From: CAUZIZ01 sp965219855
Lineage (GTDB): Bacteria > Acidobacteriota > UBA6911 > RPQK01 > JAJDTT01
DNA length: 64,000 nt
Assembly (NCBI GenBank): GCA_965219855.1
Contig: CBDCOR010000012.1
Location: 310,001-374,000, forward strand
Reading direction: 5' to 3'
Shown in pieces: positions 27,716 through 35,988 of this stretch. A program made the position numbers and the translations under genes. Below the pieces are notes generated by a model. It worked only from the letters and a program-made list of their open reading frames with translations, did not search any database and was not told the origin of the DNA. The first letter of the stretch is position 1. Each line of letters starts with the position of its first letter.

Positions 27716-29677
27716 CCTAAGTTACCTCGTAGAAAAGTGATGTAACCTATTGTTAAGATTGGGGTAATGCTACAAATCAGCTGCGTCGGTACTGGGTACA
27801 TTATAGACGAACGCCGAGGAGATCCAGGGCTCGCTGCTGAAGCGATGTGGGACGGGTGATTTTGTCGAAGGCTGCTGAGCCGGGCAACTGCGGCTGAATC
27901 CGGTTTTTGGAGATCGTGGCCAAATCGCTGAGCAAGGTCTGAAAGCTGTGCACGGGCCCACCCTCAACGGTGCGCTTGCGGTGAGCCTTGCGGAGGGCCT
28001 GAGGAGAGCGCTGAGAGGGTGCCACCACCGAATCGCGAAGCTGCCTCCCCGCCTCGGGATCCTCGTCGTCGAACAGGATCGGAGCTAACTTCTGTCGCAT
28101 GTGCCACTCGACGTAGTAGGCAAGCATGCACAGAAAGACGTGAGCGCGGACCCGATCCTCCAGATGGTGGTAAATGGGTCGGACCTTCAGATCGACACTC
28201 TTACAGCTGCGGAAGGCCCGTTCGGCGACGGACAACCCCTTGTAGGCAGCCACCGTTTGTTCGGCATCCATTTGCTCGCGGGCCAGGTTGGTGCGAATCA
28301 CATAGATCCCGTCCAGTGCCGCCTCCTGCTCGATGCGCTCCTGCCGGCGCTGGTAGGAGAAGGACTCCTCGCCGATCTCCAGGACAAAATGCTTGCCCAC
28401 TTTGTAGCGGTTGAGGACTTTGCCCACCCGCAGGGCAATCCGATCCTTGCCCTTGAAGCGACGCTTCGGACGTTGCGTTGCCTGGACAATCTTCTCCAAC
28501 TCCAGCTCGGTCGCCTGGAGCAGTTGCTGGCGATTGCGGGCCCGTTCCTCCGCTAAGAGGGGATTACGGCAGACAATGAGCCGTTCCCCGGGGTAGTCCG
28601 GGCTCTGGATCTCGGCCAGGTCGCGTTGATCAAACAGGGACAGCTGCAGCGGACCGGATTGAAACAGTTTGCGGATCTGAGGGCCTCGCAGGGCCGTGAT
28701 CCAGCCCATGCCGGGCAGCGGCTTGAGCTCCTCCCGAATGCGGGCTTCCGTCAGCATTCCTCGATCGGCGACCACCACCACCGAGCGCAACCCGAAGCGT
28801 TGGCGCAGTTTTTGGATTTGGCTGGTCACTGTTGTGGGGTCCGCTCGGTTGCCTTCGAAGACCTCGACCGCGACAGGGCAGCCTTGACGGTCGCACAGCA
28901 GGCCGAAGACGATCTGCAGCGTACCCCCTTTGCCGTCTCGGGAATACCCCCGCTGGGCCAACGGGCAACTCCTCCCTTCGAAGTAGGTCGAGGTGACGTC
29001 GTAGATCACGAGGCAACCGTCCTGCAGGCGCTGAGCCGCCAGCTGGTTTTCAATCTTTGGTTGTCGAACGAGCAGCCAGTCCAAGGCGCCGTACAGATCA
29101 TCGGCCGTCGCGGCCTCCACCTGTAAGAGCTCGCCCAAGCTGCTGGACAGGGTCTGGGGATCCCATCCGCGTGCGGTGGCCAGCTTGGAGCGGGGCTCCA
29201 GGATGCGCGCCACGATCAGGGCCACTACCAGGCGGCGCTGCAGGCTGTTGCGAGTGGCCAGTAAGCGCTCCAAACCGAGGCGGCGCAGGGTACCCAAGAC
29301 GGCCGCCACATGACCATGGGGGCGAGTGCGCTGGACCTGGAAGGCTTGGCTCAAGTCGGAGATGACGGAGCCTCCCTTCAAGAGGCTGCGCAGGCCTTCG
29401 ACGATCTCCGCGGGCCACTTGCTGAGGTTAGCCAGAGTGCGCTTGCGCACCTTGCCGGCTTGCCGGTAGGACTCGCGCAGGAGAATGGCCGGGGGCGAGT
29501 TGCGGTTGGGAACGGATTCGATGTACATGGGCACTATAATATCACATACTACCGACAATAAAGGACACTAAAGCAACTATTACATGGGTACAGATTGTCG
29601 AACACAAAAAGACCCTTACCTGATGATCCACAATGGCTTACAGGTTGTTTTTCAGCTAGTTTTCAGGGTAACTTCGG
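27716..29677 (-). mobile_element. IS1634-family insertion sequence, copy 2
   Basis: Same 1962-bp length and ends as the copy at 5155-7116, flanked by a 6-bp duplication TTTAGC (27710-27715 and 29678-29683). Removing the element joins GCCCGC-TTTA-GCGGGC, a perfect palindrome, so it inserted in the loop of a hairpin. A few base differences from copy 1 are visible near the right end (GACACTAAAGC versus GACGTTAAACC). Confidence 0.93.
27801..29558 (-). CDS. IS1634-family DDE transposase
   Basis: A 585-residue protein differing from that at 5240-6997 by one noticed residue (Ala for Val in LLATRN). The catalytic motifs VIYDVTSTYFEG and VVVADRGMLTEAR are unchanged. Two intact copies mean the family is probably still mobile in this genome. 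Confidence 0.93.
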   Translation of the reverse strand: MSVVCDIIVPMYIESVPNRNSPPAILLRESYRQAGKVRKRTLANLSKWPAEIVEGLRSLLKGGSVISDLSQAFQVQRTRPHGHVAAVLGTLRRLGLERLLATRNSLQRRLVVALIVARILEPRSKLATARGWDPQTLSSSLGELLQVEAATADDLYGALDWLLVRQPKIENQLAAQRLQDGCLVIYDVTSTYFEGRSCPLAQRGYSRDGKGGTLQIVFGLLCDRQGCPVAVEVFEGNRADPTTVTSQIQKLRQRFGLRSVVVVADRGMLTEARIREELKPLPGMGWITALRGPQIRKLFQSGPLQLSLFDQRDLAEIQSPDYPGERLIVCRNPLLAEERARNRQQLLQATELELEKIVQATQRPKRRFKGKDRIALRVGKVLNRYKVGKHFVLEIGEESFSYQRRQERIEQEAALDGIYVIRTNLAREQMDAEQTVAAYKGLSVAERAFRSCKSVDLKVRPIYHHLEDRVRAHVFLCMLAYYVEWHMRQKLAPILFDDEDPEAGRQLRDSVVAPSQRSPQALRKAHRKRTVEGGPVHSFQTLLSDLATISKNRIQPQLPGSAAFDKITRPTSLQQRALDLLGVRL

Positions 29678-29686
29678 TTTAGCGGG

Positions 29687-29750
29687 CTTCTCGAACGCGG
29701 GCTTCAGCCAGACTCCGGGGCGACGATGGCTAAAGCCGCCGTTCGAGAAG
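29687..29750. repeat. long imperfect hairpin
   Basis: CTTCTCGAACG...GGGCTTCAGCCA pairs with TGGCTAAAGCC...CGTTCGAGAAG around a ~15-base loop. It adjoins the palindrome that IS1634 copy 2 interrupted, so the site was a cluster of stem-loops. Confidence 0.6.
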
Positions 29751-29802
29751 GACCGTGAACGGCCCTCAGGAGGGGTAGGAGACCGGGTTACCCCGGCGTA
29801 AA

Positions 29803-29848
29803 CACCGGGTCTATTGCGCTTCGCGCCAGGCCGCTGAAGCGGCCTCCT
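29803..29848. repeat. REP-like palindromic repeat, right of IS1634 copy 2
   Basis: CCGGGTCTATTGCGCTTCGC then GCCAGGCCGCTGAAGCGGCC; the reverse complement of the unit at 27627-27685, with CCGCTGAAGCGG a near-perfect palindrome. A weaker copy is at 21378. Confidence 0.6.
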
Positions 29849-29869
29849 GGAAAGTGTACACTCAAGCAG

Positions 29870-30295
29870 ACGCCGGTGTTGCTCGGCGGTATGAGGCCGC
29901 TCGCTACGACTAGGGAGCGCATTTCACAGATCGAGATGCAAATTGAGGCCGTGAGGTTGGATCTTGAGGCCGCTGAAGAAACACTGGAGAGATTTCTGGA
30001 TGCCAACCGTCTGATGTCTACGGCCCGACTCACGGTTCAGAGACGTCGTTTGGAGCGCGAGGTAGCGTTTCAAAGTGGTCTATTCATAGAGCTTCGAACC
30101 CGAAAGTCTATTTCCAGGTTGGCTCAGGATGAAGAGATATCTGCCGTCTCTATCGTGGAGAAGGCTTATCCTCCTCGTGAGCCCTACACGCAGCGAGCAG
30201 GGACTAAAGTAGCCTTGGCTGGCGTCGCTAGTTTTCTGCTGGCCCTGGTCCTGGCGTGCGCGGCAGAATATTGTGGAAGAGTTCGCTTCCGCTAG
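29870..30295 (+). pseudogene. Wzz/GNVR-type polysaccharide chain-length protein, C-terminal fragment
   Basis: Long coiled-coil segment (IEMQIEAVRLDLEAAEETLE; RRRLEREVAFQSGLFIELRT), then the conserved turn ISAVSIVEKAYPPREPYTQR before a final transmembrane helix (LAGVASFLLALVLACAAEY). This is the end of a chain-length regulator or exopolysaccharide-transport inner-membrane protein. The N-terminal membrane helix and most of the periplasmic domain are missing. The stop TAG is within the CTAG target of IS1380 copy B. Together with the Wzm/Wzt remnants it points to a lost surface polysaccharide. Confidence 0.72.
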
Positions 30296-32167
30296 TCCCA
30301 AAATAAGCGCAAGTTCGAAAATAGACCCCTTTGTCGGCTCCGAGGAGCCATTTTGGAGACCTAAATTCTAAATTTCGGCGCGAAGTCACTCAGAACAGGC
30401 ACGTCTTCAGCTGTCCTCCACGCCGATCGCTCAGGGAAAACGATTCTGCCCTCTTGGGGGGCGTTTGTAGATACACCTCGCCCCAGCTCTGGCGACCCTC
30501 GGAGCTACTTTATCTCCTTTCAGTTTCAGGTAGCTGGCCGGTGTTTCAACCACTTACTGCCTTCCAAGAGAAGACGGCTCCAACCATTGACATCCAGCAG
30601 CCGATAGACCAACTGTCGGCCCCTGCGCAAAATCTGGCAGGGCATTTCAATGACCTCTCGCAGGAAACGGCGATACTCCATCTTCACCAGCTCTCGGGCT
30701 TGCAGTCGCGCCGGCAGCACCAACCCCATCCAGGCCTTCAGATTCCAGGCTTGAGCCGCAATCACCAGATAGGCCCAGTTGGCTACCAGCGTATCCGAGG
30801 GCATCCGCAGGGCCTCGACTCCGTTCTTGAGTTGTTCAATGACGTTCTCCTGGTTGCAGCGCCGGTTGTTTTCCCGTACGACTCCCGCCGTTCCCAACGT
30901 TCTGGCCGAGATATTGGTGACATAAAAGTGGTAGCGCGTCTGCGGCAGCAGCCGCTTCTGGCCTTTCTCGACCAGGATCGTCTTGCGCAAGATCACCATC
31001 CGATAGGTTCGCTTCGCTTTGCTCGGACGGTAGTCGATCTCCGCAATCTCTTCCCGTTCCAGCGTCAGCGTCTTGAACCCGCGTCTCTTGACAATCTCCG
31101 GCTTCACTTTGTCCCGCCGCTGGCGCCGCTTCTTCCCTTTTCCTTTCCCCTGGCTGGGGCGCCCCAGCTCTTTCCATCTCGCTTCTGGCAACGCCTCCGC
31201 CCACTTGACGAAGCTCGGATGGGCGTCGATCCCGAAGTCAAACTCCACGCCCGCCTCCGTCCAACGGTCAAAATGAGCCGTCAGCGAAAAATCCGTGTCC
31301 CCGCGCAGGCGCACCTTCCGAAAACCCGCCTCTCGAACCAGCTCGATACTCCGATCCAGCCATTCGGCCGCTCCCTCATGAGAGGGACGGTTGCCCGAGC
31401 GGTTGACCGCATAGAGCACCTCTCCCGTATTGGCCAGCGTCACGATCAGCGGCGCATAGCCCCACTGCCCGTCGTAGCTGATCTCCATCCCTTCCTTGCA
31501 TTCGCCGCTCGTGGGGGCCATCGTCCCATCCACGTCGATCTCCGCCCGTTGGAAGAAACGGGCCGGTTGTTGGGCCCAGACCTTGAGGCGGCTGGCATTG
31601 ACGGCTTCCATCAGATCCACCACGTCGGGCGCGTCAAAGCGGCGCACAAAGTCTCCGGCCGTGCTGGGGGCGGGGATCTTCTCGGCTCCCACCGCCTCCA
31701 GGAAACTCACACTCTGACGTCGCAGTTCAATATCCTGATAGCGGGTCCCGCCCGTGGCCACGTTGTAGATCAGGCTCAGGACGTGGTCCGATTCGTGGTA
31801 CGGTTGGTGGCGTTTGAGCAGCGTCACCGCCTGGTCAATGGCTTTCCCCAGCCCACTCCACTTCACCACCTGCTGCAGCAGCCCCAGACCACCGTAACTG
31901 ACCGCACCCGTTTTCTCCGAGACCTCGTAGCTGATGACCTCGGGCGAGAGCACCGGTTTCGGGTCTTGACCGTTCCAGCTGGGGCTCAATCGCTGAGCAA
32001 CCTCTGCTTCCCGTTTGCGGATGATTGCGCTATCCTTTTTCTTCACCTGAAATGCCTCCTTTCGGGTCGTTCTGAGGTTTCTTTCATTAACTCCAGAATA
32101 CCCATCAGGTCTGGCATTTCAGGTGTTTACATGTGGTTTAGTCCACTTTCATCTACTTCTTTTGGGG
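30296..32167 (-). mobile_element. IS1380-family insertion sequence, copy B
   Basis: A 1872-bp element, inverted relative to copy A, with ends TCCCAAAATAAG (left) and, inward from the right, CCCCAAAAGAAG. CTAG is present at both flanks (30292-30295 and 32168-32171). The outermost base of each end varies between copies. Confidence 0.93.
30526..32046 (-). CDS. IS1380-family transposase
   Basis: A 506-residue protein reading identical to that of copy A, with the same GTG start and AAAGGAGG-type ribosome site. The long open frame on the other strand across this gene is a shadow caused by its codon bias. Confidence 0.94.
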   Translation of the reverse strand: MKKKDSAIIRKREAEVAQRLSPSWNGQDPKPVLSPEVISYEVSEKTGAVSYGGLGLLQQVVKWSGLGKAIDQAVTLLKRHQPYHESDHVLSLIYNVATGGTRYQDIELRRQSVSFLEAVGAEKIPAPSTAGDFVRRFDAPDVVDLMEAVNASRLKVWAQQPARFFQRAEIDVDGTMAPTSGECKEGMEISYDGQWGYAPLIVTLANTGEVLYAVNRSGNRPSHEGAAEWLDRSIELVREAGFRKVRLRGDTDFSLTAHFDRWTEAGVEFDFGIDAHPSFVKWAEALPEARWKELGRPSQGKGKGKKRRQRRDKVKPEIVKRRGFKTLTLEREEIAEIDYRPSKAKRTYRMVILRKTILVEKGQKRLLPQTRYHFYVTNISARTLGTAGVVRENNRRCNQENVIEQLKNGVEALRMPSDTLVANWAYLVIAAQAWNLKAWMGLVLPARLQARELVKMEYRRFLREVIEMPCQILRRGRQLVYRLLDVNGWSRLLLEGSKWLKHRPAT

Positions 32168-32238
32168 CTAGTTGGACGCGTTGACTTACTGGCCCCGCCG
32201 GGGATGGTGTAAGAAGTCGGAAGGTTGCTAGTCCGATT

Positions 32239-34185
32239 TCACCGCGCTACCGCGCCGAGGTTCAGCGCGACCTTGGGGTTTGAGCGACGAAACACGCCGG
32301 ATTCCGGATGCGATTCCATGGTTTCCCAGCGGGGCCTCCACCAGAGGTCCACCCCCGACCCCGTGAGAGCATCCACATCGCGAACCGCTAGATTCAGGCG
32401 GAGGGTTTCCCAGGGGACTCCTCGGGTTTGGTCCAGGGAGGCGTGGGGAATAGCCCATTCGAGGGTGTACCCCTCTGTGCTCGGAGCTCCAAGTATCCGG
32501 ACACCCTCGATGTGTTTCTGGGTGGGATCGATGATGGCGTTGCCGATGGCCGAAGGCGGTATTACGCGAGCAGGCGGCCCCACCTTTTCGATCGCTGTTC
32601 GCGATGTTCCGGCAGCGTTCTTACCCTCGTCCAGATGCTGGGAATCGAGCTGGAGGACAACGGAATCCTGATACCTCCAACCCCACCGCCGGCTCAATAT
32701 CCCGCCCCTGTGGATCCACTGATCATCCTTCACCCGGACACCGACGTACAGGAACTCCCCATCCTGCACTAGCCCGAAGTCTAGCTGGAGATCCTGCAGA
32801 CCCTGCCAGCCAGAAGTATCCCCTGTTAGTTGCTGGGGCCGGGCCATGGAAAAAGGAAGGGAGGACCAATCGTCGAGCCGTCCGTCCAAGGTCATGGATC
32901 CTTTGGCAACGCGTTCTATGACCGGCATCTGCTCCGAGGCTGCGTAGAAGGTCCGCCGCCAGGACACCGGTTGCGGCAGATCTTTGGGCTCGTAGGTAGC
33001 GATCACCTCCGCCGGCAGGGCGTCTTGACTGGTGAGCCGCTCTTCCTGGGGCCACTCTACCAACACCCTCACGACCTCCGTTGAGCCGGGATCTACCGTC
33101 TTGGAGAGGGCGTGCGGCGTCGGTCTAAGGCGATCGTGAAGCCTCCAACGGAGGCGAACCTGCAGCGGGATCTCCGCCCGGTTCCTGATATGAATCAGGG
33201 TTTGCCCTTGGGTGGCGGATTGCGCGCCGATGGGTTCGATACTAATATCATAGGCGTTTCCCAGTCGATCTGTCAGCATGGCCATAGAATGCGTTGGAAG
33301 GTCCCCATCCAGAATTCCGTCCAGTTTCAGGTGGGCCACCACGGGTCCCTCTCGGGTCAGCGTGACCCACGTGACATGATCAAACTGGCCGTGAAGGGGA
33401 CCGTTGAGGCTACTCATTCCGCCGGTTGTGGCCAATTGGTAGTACTTGTTCTGAGCGCGTTGGTAGCTGACGTATCGATGAAAATGGCCGGCAAACACCG
33501 TGTGCCTACGTCCCCCCAGGGCGTCTTCCACCTCATCCCAGCCTGACTCCTCTTCGTAATCCCACAAAGGCTTGTGCAGGAAAATGAGGGTCCAGCGGAC
33601 TCCGGGATTTGCCTCCAAGGTCCGTTTTACGTAGGCCACCTGGTCGGGTCCAATCCGCGACGGCATCCCGTCCTCGGTGTTCAGGCAGAGGAAGAGGACG
33701 TCCTTGTAGAGGAAGTGATAGTAGGTGGGACCAAATCGCTTTATCCACTGCTTGCGGGCCTCGGGGTCCCAGATGTCGTGGTTGCCGGGCACGTAGAAGA
33801 ATCGCATCTGGAGAGTGTCTACCAGGTGTCGGAATTCCTTCCATTCCCGCCCTACTTGCTTGAGATCCTCCGTACCCCCCTCAATCAGATCACCGACGCT
33901 GACGACGAACTCTGGCCTGAGATCATTGATCTTTCGAAGCGCCTTGGCGAAGACCCCCTCCCGATGCCCGCCTGTCCTGTCGGAAACGACCACAAATTGG
34001 AACTCATCCGAATCGTTGAGAAATCGCTTGCCCGACCAGGGTGCTGGGCCCTGGAAATCCGGTAGCAGGGTCTGGCTCTGGTCCTGGGAGGTCCAGGCGA
34101 CTACGAGCCCCAAACTGAAAAGCGCTCCCAGCAACAGTCGTGTGCGGATCAAGCCAGCAGGGCGCGCGAAGGTGTGTTTCGCCAT
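32239..34185 (-). CDS. exported metallophosphoesterase with C-terminal carbohydrate-binding-like domain
   Basis: About 648 residues. ATG 34185 is preferred over 34191 because TAGGAG is seven bases upstream. Signal peptide TRLLLGALFSLGLVVAW. Calcineurin-like motifs: FVVVSDRTGGH (about 67, Arg-Thr where many relatives have a His), VVSVGDLIEG (about 96), YVPGNHDIWDP (about 133), IFLHKPLWD (about 205) and VFAGHFHRY (about 234). Residues ~450-640 form a CBM9-like beta-sandwich (LDGRLDDWSSLPFS; VKDDQWIHR). It probably hydrolyses a phosphoester outside the cytoplasm. No lesion seen. The 32172-32238 gap is empty. Confidence 0.82.
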   Translation of the reverse strand: MAKHTFARPAGLIRTRLLLGALFSLGLVVAWTSQDQSQTLLPDFQGPAPWSGKRFLNDSDEFQFVVVSDRTGGHREGVFAKALRKINDLRPEFVVSVGDLIEGGTEDLKQVGREWKEFRHLVDTLQMRFFYVPGNHDIWDPEARKQWIKRFGPTYYHFLYKDVLFLCLNTEDGMPSRIGPDQVAYVKRTLEANPGVRWTLIFLHKPLWDYEEESGWDEVEDALGGRRHTVFAGHFHRYVSYQRAQNKYYQLATTGGMSSLNGPLHGQFDHVTWVTLTREGPVVAHLKLDGILDGDLPTHSMAMLTDRLGNAYDISIEPIGAQSATQGQTLIHIRNRAEIPLQVRLRWRLHDRLRPTPHALSKTVDPGSTEVVRVLVEWPQEERLTSQDALPAEVIATYEPKDLPQPVSWRRTFYAASEQMPVIERVAKGSMTLDGRLDDWSSLPFSMARPQQLTGDTSGWQGLQDLQLDFGLVQDGEFLYVGVRVKDDQWIHRGGILSRRWGWRYQDSVVLQLDSQHLDEGKNAAGTSRTAIEKVGPPARVIPPSAIGNAIIDPTQKHIEGVRILGAPSTEGYTLEWAIPHASLDQTRGVPWETLRLNLAVRDVDALTGSGVDLWWRPRWETMESHPESGVFRRSNPKVALNLGAVAR

Positions 34186-34467
34186 GGGCATCTCCTATTC
34201 GTTCTAGTCGGGAGCCCGAAGCCACAACGAGGCGATGTGAGGATAAAAGCTTGGTAAACTTCTTGGTGCATCGAAACGGTTTCAGACTTGGACTCTGAAC
34301 GACGAGGATGTACAGTCATCGATGGTTTGGGCATGCTGGTCGATCAGCGTCAAGTATTGGACCGGAGTTGATGTCCAAGCCCGACTACGCAACCTTCAAG
34401 AACGGGTGGCACCTCACTGAGAACCTTCTCGAGGCGCGTGAGTACAATTAGTTACGCGGAAGCTGGT

Positions 34468-35283
34468 TCAGAGCAGTGAGTCCCTAAGTATCTTCAGGTC
34501 TTCCTTAATGAGAGCGGGAGTATCCGGATTGAGCTCGCTCAGTGGTTTTTGATCGTAATAATTCTCGCTAATGATCCACCCCGCATATCGATGTTTTTTG
34601 ATGACCTCTATGCACTCGTAGAATCCGGCATCCCCCTTTCCGAGAAGGGCACCGCTTAGGTCTTTGCCCTTGCCGTCTTTGACGTGAATCTGACACACAT
34701 GCTCCATCAACTCATCGAGCATTCGGGCGCTGCTGTGTCCGTTGCTGAGATAGTAATTTTGAGTGTCGAAATACAATCTCAAGTTAGGACGATTGATCGC
34801 GTCAATCATCTCCAAAGTCTGCTCGGTTGATAAGGTGTTCTCCAGGGCAACGGTGATATCGTGTTTCCCCGTTTCATCACATGCCCACTTGAACACTTCC
34901 GCCGCTTCATCAAAATCTTGCCGACTCTTTATTTCACTTTTTACGAAATTCGGAATCATTAGCAAAGGAATCCTCATCAATACACAAGCACCTATTGCCC
35001 TGGTGATCCCTTTTTTGACTATATCGCTCTCCTCTCGGTTAATTGTCGGAAACATAGTGTAATAGTCGGTAACCAGGGCTGCCAGTGATGGGAACTCTAT
35101 TCCGCTAGCCTCACCCATCTCCAAGAATGCATCCTGCACAAACTTTTTACCCATCGGAAAATCACGTTCGTAGTCCCCGATGTTGAGCTGTATTCCTTCA
35201 AATCCCAGCTCCCTTGCCAATTTACATGCATAAGGACCGTCGATTGGTAAAGACCATTCACAAATGCCGATTTTGTTTTTCAT
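34468..35283 (-). CDS. sugar phosphate isomerase/epimerase-like TIM barrel protein
   Basis: About 271 residues. Start MKNKIGICEW at 35283 is chosen for GAGGTAG just upstream. Xylose-isomerase-like AP-endonuclease-2 fold: GFEGIQLNIGDYE, the metal Glu in ITVALENTLST, YFDTQNYYLSNG, HVCQIHVKDGKG and GWIISENYYD, giving the Glu-Asp-His-Glu metal site of the family. It lacks a signal peptide, so it is probably cytosolic. It likely acts on a free keto-sugar or inositol-type substrate, but which one is unknown. The 34192-34467 gap has nothing recognisable. Confidence 0.85.
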   Translation of the reverse strand: MKNKIGICEWSLPIDGPYACKLARELGFEGIQLNIGDYERDFPMGKKFVQDAFLEMGEASGIEFPSLAALVTDYYTMFPTINREESDIVKKGITRAIGACVLMRIPLLMIPNFVKSEIKSRQDFDEAAEVFKWACDETGKHDITVALENTLSTEQTLEMIDAINRPNLRLYFDTQNYYLSNGHSSARMLDELMEHVCQIHVKDGKGKDLSGALLGKGDAGFYECIEVIKKHRYAGWIISENYYDQKPLSELNPDTPALIKEDLKILRDSLL

Positions 35284-35398
35284 CTCTACCTCGTGGTTTG
35301 GCAATCCTCGAGCTCGGTCGATGTACTATATCATGATCATTGCTGTTTGGTTTCGTATCCCTGAGTAATATGATCGTTATTGAAAAAAGCCCCAAAGA

Positions 35399-35680
35399 TT
35401 GGATATCGACTTTTTGGGAGATCGTAATGAAGTACGGCGACACCAACACTTTCTTTGTGCGCTCCTGTTCCTTTATCGACATGTCCTCGGCCGCGAAGTC
35501 GGAGAGTTGGGCGAAGTCATCCGTGCGAGGAAGCCCAAGCCTCTGCCTGTCGTGATGAGCTGCGAGGAGGTGAAAGTCGTCCTGGCCAACTTGACCGGCG
35601 AGAAGTGGCTCATGGCCGCCCTCTTGTATGGTTCCGGCTTACGTCTGCTGGAATGCCTGCGCCTACGGGTCCAAGAGGTA
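35399..35680 (+). pseudogene. integron-type tyrosine integrase fragment
   Basis: The segment ALLFLYRHVLGREVGELGEV, IRARKPKPLPVVMSCEEVKV and LANLTGEKWLMAALLYGSG ending LRLLECLRLRVQE matches the end of the core-binding domain and the start of the catalytic domain of IntI-like integrases. LYGSGLRLLECLRLR contains the first catalytic Arg. The HxxR box and catalytic Tyr are absent, so it is dead. No attC array is evident beside it. Between 35681 and 35931 no gene is supported. Confidence 0.7.
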
Positions 35681-35988
35681 TACGTTGGGCAAGGTTTCCT
35701 TCCCGAGGCGTCTTTGCCTCTGGACTGGGCGGATGCGATCAGCTCGCTGAAATCGGTACGGGCAAACCTACGCGTAGATACGAGTCGAATACGGCGCATC
35801 TCCCCTTTTTAGCCACCCGTGTTCTATCCCTCTTCTTTCTCTCAGGTAATTTCAAATAGATTGTTAGATGAGGCAACGAATCCATTTCGAGTAGATTCTT
35901 GAGAGTCAATTCGATTTGTTGACAAGCAGGAATGCTATTTGATAAAGAAAAAGACAACACACGATTTTTAGCAGGAAAAAAGAAGAAG

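Noticed and set aside
30331..32184. A 617-codon frame opposite the IS1380 transposase (also 25589-27517)
   Set aside because: Shadow frame; composition is the reverse complement of the transposase and there is no ribosome site or homology.
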